Assembly (NCBI GenBank): GCA_964517355.1
Contig: CAZFCK010000264.1
Location: forward strand, 1-6,204
Direction of reading: 5' to 3'
Length of the DNA stretch: 6,204 nucleotides
DNA from: CAZFCK01 sp964517355
GTDB lineage: Bacteria > Desulfobacterota > Desulfovibrionia > Desulfovibrionales > Desulfovibrionaceae
Shown here: piece after piece, positions 1-5,811 of the stretch
Position numbering within the stretch: the stretch's first letter is position 1
How the letters are laid out: each line of letters opens with the position of its first letter
Program-made: the position numbers and the translations under genes
The notes under the pieces: model-generated
What the model saw: the letters and a program-made list of their open reading frames with translations, nothing else
Told to the model about the DNA's origin: nothing
Databases searched by the model: none

Positions 1-82
1 GATGAAGATGGCAGCGCTGGTTTTCCCCTCGGAAAAACAAGTCATTCCCACATTGCGGAGTTAAGGACATAGCCACATAAAT

Positions 83-115
83 TATTATACTGTACTCGAC
101 ACTCTCAAATTGAGA
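83..115 (-). promoter_or_regulatory. possible leftward promoter with 13-bp palindrome
   Basis: On the minus strand there is a perfect TATAAT hexamer (positions 89 down to 84) in a short AT-rich stretch. Just upstream of it is the palindrome TCTCAAATTGAGA (103-115), whose left arm reads TTGAGA on the minus strand. The TTGAGA-to-TATAAT spacing is only 13 bp, too short for a good sigma-70 promoter, so the palindrome may instead be an operator. It would drive a gene lying beyond the left edge. No ribosome binding site or convincing start codon is visible in the remaining 80 bases. Weak call. Confidence 0.22.
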
Positions 116-134
116 AGTTTAGGAAGTGGAGAGC

Positions 135-190
135 GCGAGAGGGGAAACCCTTTTCAAAGGGTTTCCCCTCTCGCACTTTCTTTTTATTAT
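135..190 (+). terminator. perfect 19-bp hairpin terminator downstream of the protease gene
   Basis: Arms at 135-153 and 156-174 are perfectly complementary (GCGAGAGGGGAAACCCTTT and its reverse complement) around a 2-base centre. They are followed on the plus strand by a T-rich tail (actttctttttatta). This is a textbook intrinsic terminator for rightward transcription entering from the left edge. On the minus strand the same hairpin lies about 38 nt past the protease stop codon but lacks a good U-tract, so it would stop protease transcripts less efficiently or only protect their 3' ends. Probably a shared bidirectional terminator between convergent units; the left partner is not in the window. 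Confidence 0.75.
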
Positions 191-211
191 GAATCTAAAA
201 CCATACTCTCG

Positions 212-2221
212 TCAGGCAAGGGATTCCCTCACCGCCCGCTCCACGTTCTCCACGCGCACCGGCTCCACGCCCGCCAGGATATCCGCGTCCAGTTCATCCA
301 CGTCGCCGCCATTGGCCTGCGGCAGCAAAACCCGGGTCACGCCCGCCTGCTGGGCGGCGAGCAGCTTTTCGCGGATGCCCCCCACGGGGAGCACGTCGCC
401 GCTGAGGGTCAATTCCCCGGTCATGGCCGTGTCCAGGCGCGCCGGCCTGCCCGTGAGCAGCGATATCAGCGCCACGGCGATGGTCACGCCGGCCGACGGT
501 CCATCCTTGGGAATGGAGCCGGCCGGGATGTGCACATGCACGTCGCTTTCGGCGAAAAAGCCGGGATCAACGCCAAAGGCCTGGGCGTTGCTGCGGATGC
601 AGCTCAGGGCCGTTTGCGCCGATTCGCGCAGCACGCGCCCCAGGGAGCCGGTCATGGTCAGCTTGCCTTTGCCGGGCATGCGCGCCGTCTCCACGCTGAT
701 CACGTGCCCCCCCGTCTCGCTCCAGACCAGGCCCGTGGCCACGCCCGGACGCGGATTGCGCACATCGCTCAAAGGAGCGAAACGCGGCTTGCCCATCAGT
801 TCCAAAACGTCCCCGGGTTCGATTTCCGCCGGGAGCGTGCGTTTCTCCTGCAGCACCAGCCGCACCAGACGGCGGCACAGGCCGCCAAGGCTGCGCTCCA
901 GGTTGCGCACGCCCGATTCGCGGGTGTAGCCGAGGATCACGCGCTCCATGGCCGCTCTGCTCATGGTCACGTCTCTGGCCTTGAGACCGGCCGCTGCGGC
1001 CTGTTTGGGAAAAAGATAGCGCTCGCCGATGCCCATCTTTTCCGCCAGGGAGTAACTTGAAAAGCGTACCACTTCCATGCGGTCCTGCAAGGGGCGCGAG
1101 AGCCGCTCCACCTCATTGGCCGTGGTGATGAACAGCACGCCGGACAGGTCGAAGGGCATGTCCAGGTAATGGTCGAGATAAGCCGAATTCTGCTCGGGAT
1201 CGAGAATTTCCAGCAGCACAGAGGCCGGATCGCCGCGAAAGTCCTGCCCCACCTTGTCTATCTCATCGAGCATGAACACGGGGTTGTTCACGCCCACCCG
1301 CCGAATCTCGGACAGGATGCGGCCGGGCATGGCCCCCACGTAGGTGCGGCGGTGCCCCCGCAATTCCGCCTCGTCCCGCAGTCCGGCCATGGAGAACCGC
1401 ACAAAGGGGCGCCCCAAAGCCGTGGCGATGGCGCGGCCGATGGAAGTCTTGCCCGTGCCCGGAGGGCCGGTGAAGCAGATCACCGGACTGCGCGACGAGC
1501 GGTTGTGTATGCGTTTTTCCTGCATTTCCTTCACGATGGCGCGCAATCTGTCCAGGTTCAACGGCTTGGGCAGATATTGATGCGCCCCTTGCTTGAGCGC
1601 GTCCACCGCGGTTTCAACCGTGGCGTAACCGGTGATGACGATGAATTCTGTCTGGGGCGAGACCTCGCGCCAGGTTTTGAGCAATTCCAGCCCGTCCATG
1701 CCCCGCATCTTGAGGTCGGTGATCACCAGGTCGAAATCGTGCGTCTTGTGCAGTTCGAGCCCTTGCTCGCTGCTCTCGGCCGTGCGCACGTCGTGGCCCT
1801 CCTTGCGTAGCACGTGGGCGATGTTTTCCCGGGCTATCTGCTCATCGTCGATGACCAGAATCGCCCCTTGCGCGCGCTGGGCCATGATGGTCACGGCGAG
1901 ATGGTCCAGAACCCGCTCCTTGACCGCGTCCAGACCGTGATGTTCGGCGTCGAGCACAGCGGCCGCGGCGTTCAGGTCCAGCCTGTCGCGTGAGGCGCGC
2001 CGCCAGGGCAACTCAAGGACGAAATCCAGATAGGCCTCGCCGATGCCGTACTCGGCCATGGAAGGATCGGTCTTTTCCAGACGCTCCAGTTCCCTGTCCG
2101 CGACTTTCCGCGCATGGGGGGGCAATGCCGCCTCCTCCACACGCCGGCGCAGTGTATCGAGCCCCTCTTTTTCAGGCTTTTCTTCGATCCTGGTTTCGTT
2201 TGGTCTTCTGAACAGGGCCAT
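212..2221 (-). CDS. Lon-family ATP-dependent protease with internal response-regulator receiver domain
   Basis: Cytoplasmic AAA+ serine protease (669 aa), expected to unfold and degrade proteins. Residues 33-110 match the Lon helical neck (...LELPW at 69-73, then the HHGLDAVKER region). The usual N-terminal LAN substrate-binding domain of about 200 residues is absent. Residues 119-236 form a complete NtrC-type receiver domain: acidic pair D125/D126, phosphoacceptor D169 in ITDLKM, T197 and K219 (YLPKP). The Lon AAA+ module then resumes: Walker A GPPGTGKT 252-259, Walker B FMLDEID 316-322, sensor-1 N369, arginine finger R381, sensor-2 R439. The S16 peptidase domain has Ser576 in PKDGPSAG and Lys619 in GGIREK, 43 residues apart as in E. 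coli Lon. All catalytic residues are present. I chose the start at 2221 because GAGGAGG (2233-2227) sits 5 nt upstream; an ATG at 2242 has no ribosome binding site. Transcribed divergently from the 2490 operon. Phosphorylation control is inferred from the intact receiver pocket. Confidence 0.96.
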   Translation of the reverse strand: MALFRRPNETRIEEKPEKEGLDTLRRRVEEAALPPHARKVADRELERLEKTDPSMAEYGIGEAYLDFVLELPWRRASRDRLDLNAAAAVLDAEHHGLDAVKERVLDHLAVTIMAQRAQGAILVIDDEQIARENIAHVLRKEGHDVRTAESSEQGLELHKTHDFDLVITDLKMRGMDGLELLKTWREVSPQTEFIVITGYATVETAVDALKQGAHQYLPKPLNLDRLRAIVKEMQEKRIHNRSSRSPVICFTGPPGTGKTSIGRAIATALGRPFVRFSMAGLRDEAELRGHRRTYVGAMPGRILSEIRRVGVNNPVFMLDEIDKVGQDFRGDPASVLLEILDPEQNSAYLDHYLDMPFDLSGVLFITTANEVERLSRPLQDRMEVVRFSSYSLAEKMGIGERYLFPKQAAAAGLKARDVTMSRAAMERVILGYTRESGVRNLERSLGGLCRRLVRLVLQEKRTLPAEIEPGDVLELMGKPRFAPLSDVRNPRPGVATGLVWSETGGHVISVETARMPGKGKLTMTGSLGRVLRESAQTALSCIRSNAQAFGVDPGFFAESDVHVHIPAGSIPKDGPSAGVTIAVALISLLTGRPARLDTAMTGELTLSGDVLPVGGIREKLLAAQQAGVTRVLLPQANGGDVDELDADILAGVEPVRVENVERAVRESLA

Positions 2222-2226
2222 GCGCG

Positions 2227-2233
2227 CCTCCTC
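2227..2233 (-). promoter_or_regulatory. Shine-Dalgarno deciding the protease start
   Basis: The minus strand reads GAGGAGG, 5 nt before the ATG at 2221-2219. It lies inside the longer reading frame that begins at 2242, and that upstream ATG is preceded only by a T/A-rich stretch without a Shine-Dalgarno match. The shorter protein (MALFRR...) is therefore the better model. Confidence 0.8.
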
Positions 2234-2265
2234 GTAGGACATTTTTTATCCAAACTACGGCGGAT

Positions 2266-2281
2266 TGCGGACGAATGTCCA
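2266..2281 (-). promoter_or_regulatory. candidate sigma-54 promoter for the protease gene
   Basis: The minus strand reads TGGACATTCGTCCGCA: invariant GG (2280-2279) and GC (2268-2267) separated by exactly 10 nt, as sigma-54 promoters require. The rest of the -24 box (ACA for CAC) and the -12 box (CCGC for TTGC) are imperfect. Transcription would start near 2255, giving a leader of about 34 nt. No better sigma-70 promoter is visible in this direction. Weak by itself; supported by the receiver domain in the gene and by the strong sigma-54 site facing the other way. Confidence 0.4.
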
Positions 2282-2283
2282 GA

Positions 2284-2370
2284 TGTTGCGATTTGTCATG
2301 GAAAACCGGCTTCCGTGACAATGTGCAACGCCTGTTTACCTTGTCGCAGGCCAGGTGTTGCGATTTACAG
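2284..2370. promoter_or_regulatory. three-copy upstream activating element
   Basis: Three related 15-mers occur here: TGTTGCGATTTGTCA (2284-2298, plus), CGTTGCACATTGTCA (2330-2316, minus) and TGTTGCGATTTACAG (2356-2370, plus). The first two form an imperfect dyad (2285-2301 with 2313-2329, 13 of 17 positions pairing) around an 11-nt centre. Centre spacings of about 32 and 40 bp are close to whole helical turns. They lie about 110-185 bp upstream of the predicted rightward start, where sigma-54 activators usually bind. The first two copies lie about 35-70 bp, and the third about 110 bp, upstream of the leftward candidate start. The binding protein is unknown. Confidence 0.55.
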
Positions 2371-2419
2371 CGGCAGGCGATCACGCCCCTCCAGCCCCCT
2401 GGTATATTTTATTCATTTA

Positions 2420-2432
2420 TTTCAAATTATTA
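2420..2432 (+). promoter_or_regulatory. IHF-like site
   Basis: TTTCAAATTATTA matches the IHF consensus WATCAANNNNTTR at every defined position but one. It is preceded by an AT-rich tract from 2401, in a region that is otherwise GC-rich. It lies between the upstream repeats and the -24/-12 promoter, where IHF normally bends DNA so that an enhancer-bound activator can reach sigma-54 polymerase. Confidence 0.5.
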
Positions 2433-2447
2433 AATACAAATAGCGCT

Positions 2448-2464
2448 TTGGTCCGCTCTTTGCT
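2448..2464 (+). promoter_or_regulatory. sigma-54 (-24/-12) promoter of the rightward operon
   Basis: TTGGTCCGCTCTTTGCT compares closely with the sigma-54 consensus YTGGCACGNNNNTTGCW. The -24 GG (2450-2451) and -12 GC (2462-2463) are separated by exactly 10 nt, and the whole TTGCT box and the CG of the -24 box are present. Transcription is predicted to begin near 2475, just before the ribosome binding site AAAGGAG (2477-2483) of the first gene, giving a leader of about 15 nt. Such a promoter needs an ATP-dependent enhancer-binding activator, which is not encoded in this window. Confidence 0.72.
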
Positions 2465-2489
2465 CTTCCAGGGGTGAAAGGAGAACGAC

Positions 2490-2936
2490 ATGCGTAATGT
2501 GCTGGAATATTGGGCCGCCGCCGCGGGACTCGCTGAAGAGGGCGATCAGGATACCGCCCTGGAGCTGATCGAGGAGCTGAACCGGCTGCAACGCAGCGCC
2601 AGGGAAAAAATCCTTGTGGTGAGCAACGACAAGGCCATCACCCGGGATGTGGCCATGCATCTCGTCAACCTGGCCAAGCGCCTTTCAAGCGAAATTCTGT
2701 TCGTCTCCAGCAGTTCGCATTCGCGCGACGCCTCCACACTCCCGGAAAGCGTGCAACGCCTGCGGGAACTGGCTGGGGCGGAGTGCATGGTCGCGTATCT
2801 GCCGGCCAAGGGATGGCTTCAGGACGCAGTGAAGCTGACGGTGAACACGATCCACAACGTGGAGTTCGCCGTACTCATCGGCAGGGAGAACCAACGGCTG
2901 CGCCGGCTGCTCCGCATCCCCATTTTCAGCGCGTAA
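2490..2936 (+). CDS. Usp-like alpha/beta protein with N-terminal helical module
   Basis: A 148-aa soluble, probably cytoplasmic protein; exact family not recognised. Residues 4-26 (VLEYWAAAAGLAEEGDQDTA region) resemble the N-terminal module of the next two proteins. From residue 40 the strand/helix pattern is that of a universal stress protein domain: strands near 40-45 (KILVVS), 69-73 (ILFVS), 98-103 and 124-130 (VEFAVLIG), ending in RRLLRIPIFSA as Usp domains end on a hydrophobic strand. The Usp nucleotide motif G-x2-G-x9-G-S/T is absent, so ATP binding is not expected. The start is supported by AAAGGAG 6 nt upstream, and the gene is first behind the sigma-54 promoter. It could be a sensor or adaptor rather than an enzyme. 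Presence of the gene is near certain; the fold is inferred. Confidence 0.88.
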   Translation: MRNVLEYWAAAAGLAEEGDQDTALELIEELNRLQRSAREKILVVSNDKAITRDVAMHLVNLAKRLSSEILFVSSSSHSRDASTLPESVQRLRELAGAECMVAYLPAKGWLQDAVKLTVNTIHNVEFAVLIGRENQRLRRLLRIPIFSA

Positions 2937-2954
2937 CGGCCAGCCTGGTTGGAG

Positions 2955-2969
2955 AACGCCCCCGGCGTT
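2955..2969 (+). other. small intercistronic hairpin
   Basis: AACGCC (2955-2960) and GGCGTT (2964-2969) pair around CCC. No T-run follows, so it is not an intrinsic terminator. It lies in the 84-nt gap between the first and second genes of the operon and may affect mRNA processing or stability. Confidence 0.35.
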
Positions 2970-3020
2970 TGGATGGATGCGATCTCCCGCCTTCAACAAT
3001 GTAACACCCTGGAGGGAGTC

Positions 3021-3188
3021 ATGAATATCCGGCAAGCACTTGAAGACTTGGGAGTAATGCTGGCCTTTGCCGAAGCCGGCGCCTGGGAGGCCTGCCCTGT
3101 GAAGCGGAAAAAGGCGGGCAAGAAAAAAGGCGCGGCGCAGCCTTCGGCGCAACAAAGGTCCCGCGCCCGCAAGCGGCTCTCGCTGTAG
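3021..3188 (+). CDS. 55-aa basic protein with shared N-terminal FAEA module
   Basis: A small protein of unknown function. Residues 1-26 (MNIRQALEDLGVMLAFAEAG then AWEACP) are nearly the same as the start of the 141-aa protein downstream. The rest is strongly basic (KRKKAGKKKG, then SRARKR at 47-52) and also parallels that protein (SRARNR), but stops just where its first membrane helix begins. It therefore looks like a soluble, helix-less paralogue, or a duplicate that lost its membrane part. The basic tail could bind nucleic acid or the membrane surface; that is speculation. The start at 3021 is chosen because GGAGGG (3011-3016) lies 4 nt upstream and the homology begins there; an in-frame ATG at 2949 has no such support. 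Third-gene similarity argues that it is expressed. Confidence 0.8.
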   Translation: MNIRQALEDLGVMLAFAEAGAWEACPVKRKKAGKKKGAAQPSAQQRSRARKRLSL

Positions 3189-3206
3189 CGAGCGGCACAA
3201 GAACGG

Positions 3207-3237
3207 TTCCCGCGGCGCAGGAAGCGTCGCGGGGGAA
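3207..3237 (+). other. GC-rich intercistronic hairpin
   Basis: CCCGCGGCGC (3209-3218) pairs with GCGTCGCGGG (3224-3233) around AGGAA, with one G-U pair and no T-tract. It sits in the 135-nt gap after the 55-aa gene and before the 141-aa gene. The rest of this gap shows no reading frame resembling the missing membrane part of the preceding gene. A role in mRNA stability or partial attenuation is possible. Confidence 0.45.
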
Positions 3238-3323
3238 ACAATAGCATGCGGCCCGCCTTACGCCCCGCGAGGTCAAAGACGGCGCAGCACCGACGCAACC
3301 ACTGAACGCTCCGGGAGGGGAAG

Positions 3324-3749
3324 ATGAGCATCAGGAAATCGCTTGAAGACTATGGTGTTGCAATGACTTTCGCCGAGGCGGACGCCTGGCGCGCCTGCCC
3401 CATAAACCAGGAAAAAAGGAAGGAGAATAACCGGATGACCAAAGCCCTGTCTCAGAAAAAATCACGCGCCCGCAATCGCGCCATGCTCTTCGGCATTGTT
3501 TCAATCGCGCTGTACGCGGCGGTGTTCACCAACGCCTCCACCATTATGACCTATTTCACCAAGGGACATTTCTTCGCCCTGTTGCCCGTGGCCACGGTGT
3601 TCGTCTTTTCCTACGTGCATGGCAGCTTTGCGAGCAACCTGTGGACCGCTCTGGGCATCGAAGCTTCTAAGAAAGCCACATCGCGCAAGGAAGTGTCCGA
3701 GGAAAAGCGCCCCCAAAAGCAGCCTCGTCCCCGGGCCTACGCAAACTAA
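3324..3749 (+). CDS. 141-aa two-helix membrane protein with N-terminal FAEA module
   Basis: Function not known. The N-terminal module (MSIRKSLEDYGVAMTFAEAD then AWRACP, residues 1-26) matches that of the 55-aa neighbour. A basic linker follows (KKSRARNR, 45-52), then two predicted membrane helices at about 53-73 and 82-104 and a charged, lysine-rich tail from 116. The positive linker and tail suggest that both ends face the cytoplasm, with a short loop outside. The start has GGAGGGG (3314-3320) 3 nt upstream. It directly precedes the TauE/SafE-type transporter (92-nt gap), so it may be a small accessory subunit of that transporter; this rests on context only. The paired module in two adjacent genes suggests local duplication. 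Confidence 0.88.
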   Translation: MSIRKSLEDYGVAMTFAEADAWRACPINQEKRKENNRMTKALSQKKSRARNRAMLFGIVSIALYAAVFTNASTIMTYFTKGHFFALLPVATVFVFSYVHGSFASNLWTALGIEASKKATSRKEVSEEKRPQKQPRPRAYAN

Positions 3750-3788
3750 CGCGGCGTCCGCTCGAGCAATTGCACAGCGCGGCAAGGA

Positions 3789-3803
3789 GCGGGCACGGCC
3801 CGC
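3789..3803 (+). other. small hairpin before the transporter gene
   Basis: GCGGGC (3789-3794) pairs with GCCCGC (3798-3803) around ACG. It lies about 38 nt before the transporter start and about 25 nt before its ribosome binding site, without a following T-run. Probably an mRNA structure, not a terminator. Confidence 0.3.
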
Positions 3804-3841
3804 GGGCGGAACACCTCATACATATTTAGGAGACTACGGAA

Positions 3842-4915
3842 ATGCATGGCAGCGAAATATCGGACATGTTACAGTTTATCGATCTTGATCTTATGAGCGT
3901 GCTGTTTCTCTTCGCCGTCGGCATCGTCGGCGGCCTGGTGAGCGGCTTCATCGGCTCCGGCGGCGCGTTCGTGCTCACGCCCGGCATGATGAGCCTGGGC
4001 GTGCCCGGCACCATCGCCGTGGCCAGCAACATGTGCCACAAGTTCCCCAAGGCCCTGGTGGGCGCCATCAAGCGCTACCGCTACGGGCAGGTGGACGTTA
4101 AAATGGGCCTGATCATCGGCATATCCGCCGAGGTCGGCGTCCAGGTGGGCATCCAGGTGCAGAAGTTCATTCTGGAAAAATGGGGCGAGGTGGGCTCCAA
4201 CCTCTATGTGAGCCTCGCCTTCGTGATCATCCTGGTCACGGTGGGAAGCTTCGTATACCGCGACGCCGTGAAGCTGAAAAAAAGCGGCGCGGAGGAAAAA
4301 ACCACCAAGATCGCCAAGTGGGTGCAAAGCGTCAACCTGTGGCCCATGATCAACTTCAAGCACAGCGGCCTGCGCATATCCTTCTGGTTCACCGCGCCCC
4401 TGGGTTTCGCCACGGGCATGATGGCCGCAACCATCGCCGTGGGCGGTTTCGCCGGAGTTCCCGGCATGATCTACCTCCTGGGCATGACCAGCCTCATGGC
4501 CTCCGCCTCCGAACTCGTCATCGCCTTTGTCATGGGGCTCGGCGGCACCCTCATCTGGGCCTGGTACGGCATGGTGGACATACGCCTGACCCTGATCATC
4601 CTTGCGGGCTCCCTGCTTGGAGTCCAGCTCGGCGCCATCGGCACCACGTACGTCAAGGATTACATGATCAAGTACGTCATGGCCTCCATCATGCTCATCG
4701 TGGCCTTCAGCCGCGGCATTGTGGTACCCAAATATCTGACCCAGCTCGGTCTCCTGTCGATCCCGGAATCGACACTCGCGCTGATGAGCACCATCAGCTT
4801 CTGGACCATGGCGGGCGCGCTGCTCCTCGGCGCATTCATCATCCTTAAGGCCATGTTCCAGGGGTTGCGCGCCGAGCACAACCTGGAGGCTGCAAATGGA
4901 CACGCACACGTTTAA
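3842..4915 (+). CDS. TauE/SafE-family membrane transporter (probable sulfite/organic anion exporter)
   Basis: A 357-aa integral inner-membrane protein of the TauE/SafE (DUF81) type, a family that moves sulfite, sulfoacetate, sulfonates or other organic anions out of the cell. It shows two related halves: GFIGSGGAFVLTPGMMSLGV (35-54) and GGFAGVPGMIYLLGM (201-215), the duplicated glycine-rich motif of the family. Hydrophobic segments lie at about 18-46, 87-104, 121-138, 180-214, 222-243, 248-268, 275-293 and 315-337, with a charged cytoplasmic loop at 141-175. The N-terminal repeat continues into SNMCHKFPKALVGAIKRYRYG, which carries Cys65 and His66. The start is supported by AGGAG (3828-3832) 9 nt upstream. 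The gene end overlaps the following Usp gene by 20 nt, implying coupled translation. The substrate cannot be read from sequence; sulfite is attractive in a sulfate reducer but unproven. Confidence 0.93.
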   Translation: MHGSEISDMLQFIDLDLMSVLFLFAVGIVGGLVSGFIGSGGAFVLTPGMMSLGVPGTIAVASNMCHKFPKALVGAIKRYRYGQVDVKMGLIIGISAEVGVQVGIQVQKFILEKWGEVGSNLYVSLAFVIILVTVGSFVYRDAVKLKKSGAEEKTTKIAKWVQSVNLWPMINFKHSGLRISFWFTAPLGFATGMMAATIAVGGFAGVPGMIYLLGMTSLMASASELVIAFVMGLGGTLIWAWYGMVDIRLTLIILAGSLLGVQLGAIGTTYVKDYMIKYVMASIMLIVAFSRGIVVPKYLTQLGLLSIPESTLALMSTISFWTMAGALLLGAFIILKAMFQGLRAEHNLEAANGHAHV

Positions 4916-5750
4916 AAAGTTGCTGATCGCCGTGATGGACTCGCCTTCCTCGCGGCACGCCGGCGGCCAGGGTATCGCCCTGGCCGCGTCCCTGGGCGCG
5001 AGCGTTGTGGGCGTCTCGGTTCTGCCCGCGTATGAAGGCGGCATGAGCCTCCTGCATCTCACGGACATGCGCGCGCAAGTGGAGGCCCCGCACCGCAAGG
5101 CCCTGGACGAACTCGGACAACTGGCGAAAAAGACGGATACGCCCTACCGCTCCGCCCTGCTCGAAGGCCAGCCCTTCGAGGCCATCGCCGACATGGCCGA
5201 AGCCGAGGATGCGGATCTGATCATACTTGGAGGGGCGCCCAGAACGGCCCTTGAACGGTCCATCCTCGGCGCCACGTCCGCAAGGATCATCGGCTACGCC
5301 CGCCGGCCGGTGCTGGTGATACCCGAAGGCGCGCAGGTGGACTTCGGCCGCATCGTTCTCGGCACCGACGGCTCCCGGTGCGGCGAAAGCGCGCGTAACC
5401 TCGGATTGCGCCTGGCAAAGGCCTACGGCGCCGAACTCCGCGCGGTGGCGGTCATAGACGCCCCCGCCGAATACCGGATCTATGAAAAGGCCATGCAGAT
5501 ATTTTCGGAACGCGCCCGAAACGCTCTGGCGCTTGTGAAGATGCAAGGAGAGGAACTCGGGTTGAACGTCTCGACCGAGGTCATACAGGGCGACACGGCC
5601 GACGCCATTGTGGAGAAGGCCGAAGCAATCGGAGCCGGATTGATCGTTCTCGGCACACACGGACGCACGGGCCTCAAACGCCTGATGCTGGGCAGCGTGG
5701 CCGCGGGGGTCATACGGCAGTCCCGCGCGGCCACGCTTGTCGTGCCATAA
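4896..5750 (+). CDS. tandem-domain universal stress protein (UspA family)
   Basis: A 284-aa cytoplasmic protein made of two Usp domains, residues about 6-143 and 150-284. The second domain carries a complete nucleotide-binding signature, G253-x2-G256-x9-G266-S267 (GTHGRTG to LGS), and the DGS turn at 158-160. In the first domain the equivalent stretch (GGAPRTALERSILGA, from 112) has proline for the second glycine and alanine for the serine, so it probably binds nucleotide poorly. The gene starts inside the transporter gene behind TGGAGG (4884-4889), so the two are likely made together and the Usp may regulate the transporter or act with it. Usp proteins of this type respond to stress or energy state; the specific signal is unknown. 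It ends with three consecutive stop codons (TAA TGA TAA, 5748-5756). Confidence 0.94.
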   Translation: MDTHTFKKLLIAVMDSPSSRHAGGQGIALAASLGASVVGVSVLPAYEGGMSLLHLTDMRAQVEAPHRKALDELGQLAKKTDTPYRSALLEGQPFEAIADMAEAEDADLIILGGAPRTALERSILGATSARIIGYARRPVLVIPEGAQVDFGRIVLGTDGSRCGESARNLGLRLAKAYGAELRAVAVIDAPAEYRIYEKAMQIFSERARNALALVKMQGEELGLNVSTEVIQGDTADAIVEKAEAIGAGLIVLGTHGRTGLKRLMLGSVAAGVIRQSRAATLVVP

Positions 5751-5757
5751 TGATAAA

Positions 5758-5793
5758 GGGGAATCTCCGGCGGCCCCTCATCGGAGATTCCCC
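5758..5793 (+). other. 12-bp perfect hairpin between the Usp gene and the last gene
   Basis: GGGGAATCTCCG (5758-5769) pairs perfectly with CGGAGATTCCCC (5782-5793) across a 12-nt loop. There is no T-tract; instead AACGCAAAAGGA, carrying the next ribosome binding site, follows at once. It could act as a stability hairpin, a partial terminator, or a structure controlling translation of the 5812 gene. Confidence 0.6.
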
Positions 5794-5811
5794 AACGCAA
5801 AAGGATGCGCC

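Noticed and set aside
1..70. Possible leftward gene starting at 70 (frame open to the edge), and rightward frames open from the edge to about 64-72
   Set aside because: There are only about 23 codons, no ribosome binding site and no recognisable protein sequence; it cannot be told from chance.
110..1060. Long plus-strand open frame opposite the 3' part of the protease gene, and similar ones at 126-929 and 1169-1810
   Set aside because: They are shadows of a high-GC gene: arginine/histidine/alanine-rich with no domain, no ribosome binding site, and antisense to a protein with all catalytic motifs intact.
1500..1870. Receiver domain within the protease as an assembly or frameshift artefact
   Set aside because: The frame is continuous, Lon sequence resumes precisely on both sides, and the receiver has all conserved residues, so a real domain insertion is far more likely.
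2222..2242. Protease start at 2242
   Set aside because: It has no Shine-Dalgarno, while the ATG at 2221 has GAGGAGG at 5 nt; the extra residues would lie over that site.
2400..2414. A second -24-like TGG in TGGTATATTTTATTC
   Set aside because: The -12 position reads TC rather than GC, so the required GG-N10-GC is broken; the AT-rich stretch is better explained as part of an IHF-type site.
2949..3020. N-terminal extension of the 55-aa gene from an ATG at 2949
   Set aside because: The homology with the 141-aa protein and a strong ribosome binding site both begin at 3021, and the extension crosses a hairpin.
3869..5098. 409-aa minus-strand open frame opposite the transporter gene
   Set aside because: Its composition (His, Gly, Asp, Ala rich) is typical of antisense to hydrophobic codons; the plus strand encodes a clear TauE/SafE protein and Usp start.
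5737..5811. Start of the last gene inside the Usp gene at 5737
   Set aside because: It would translate through the 12-bp hairpin and has no ribosome binding site; AAGGA precedes the ATG at 5812.
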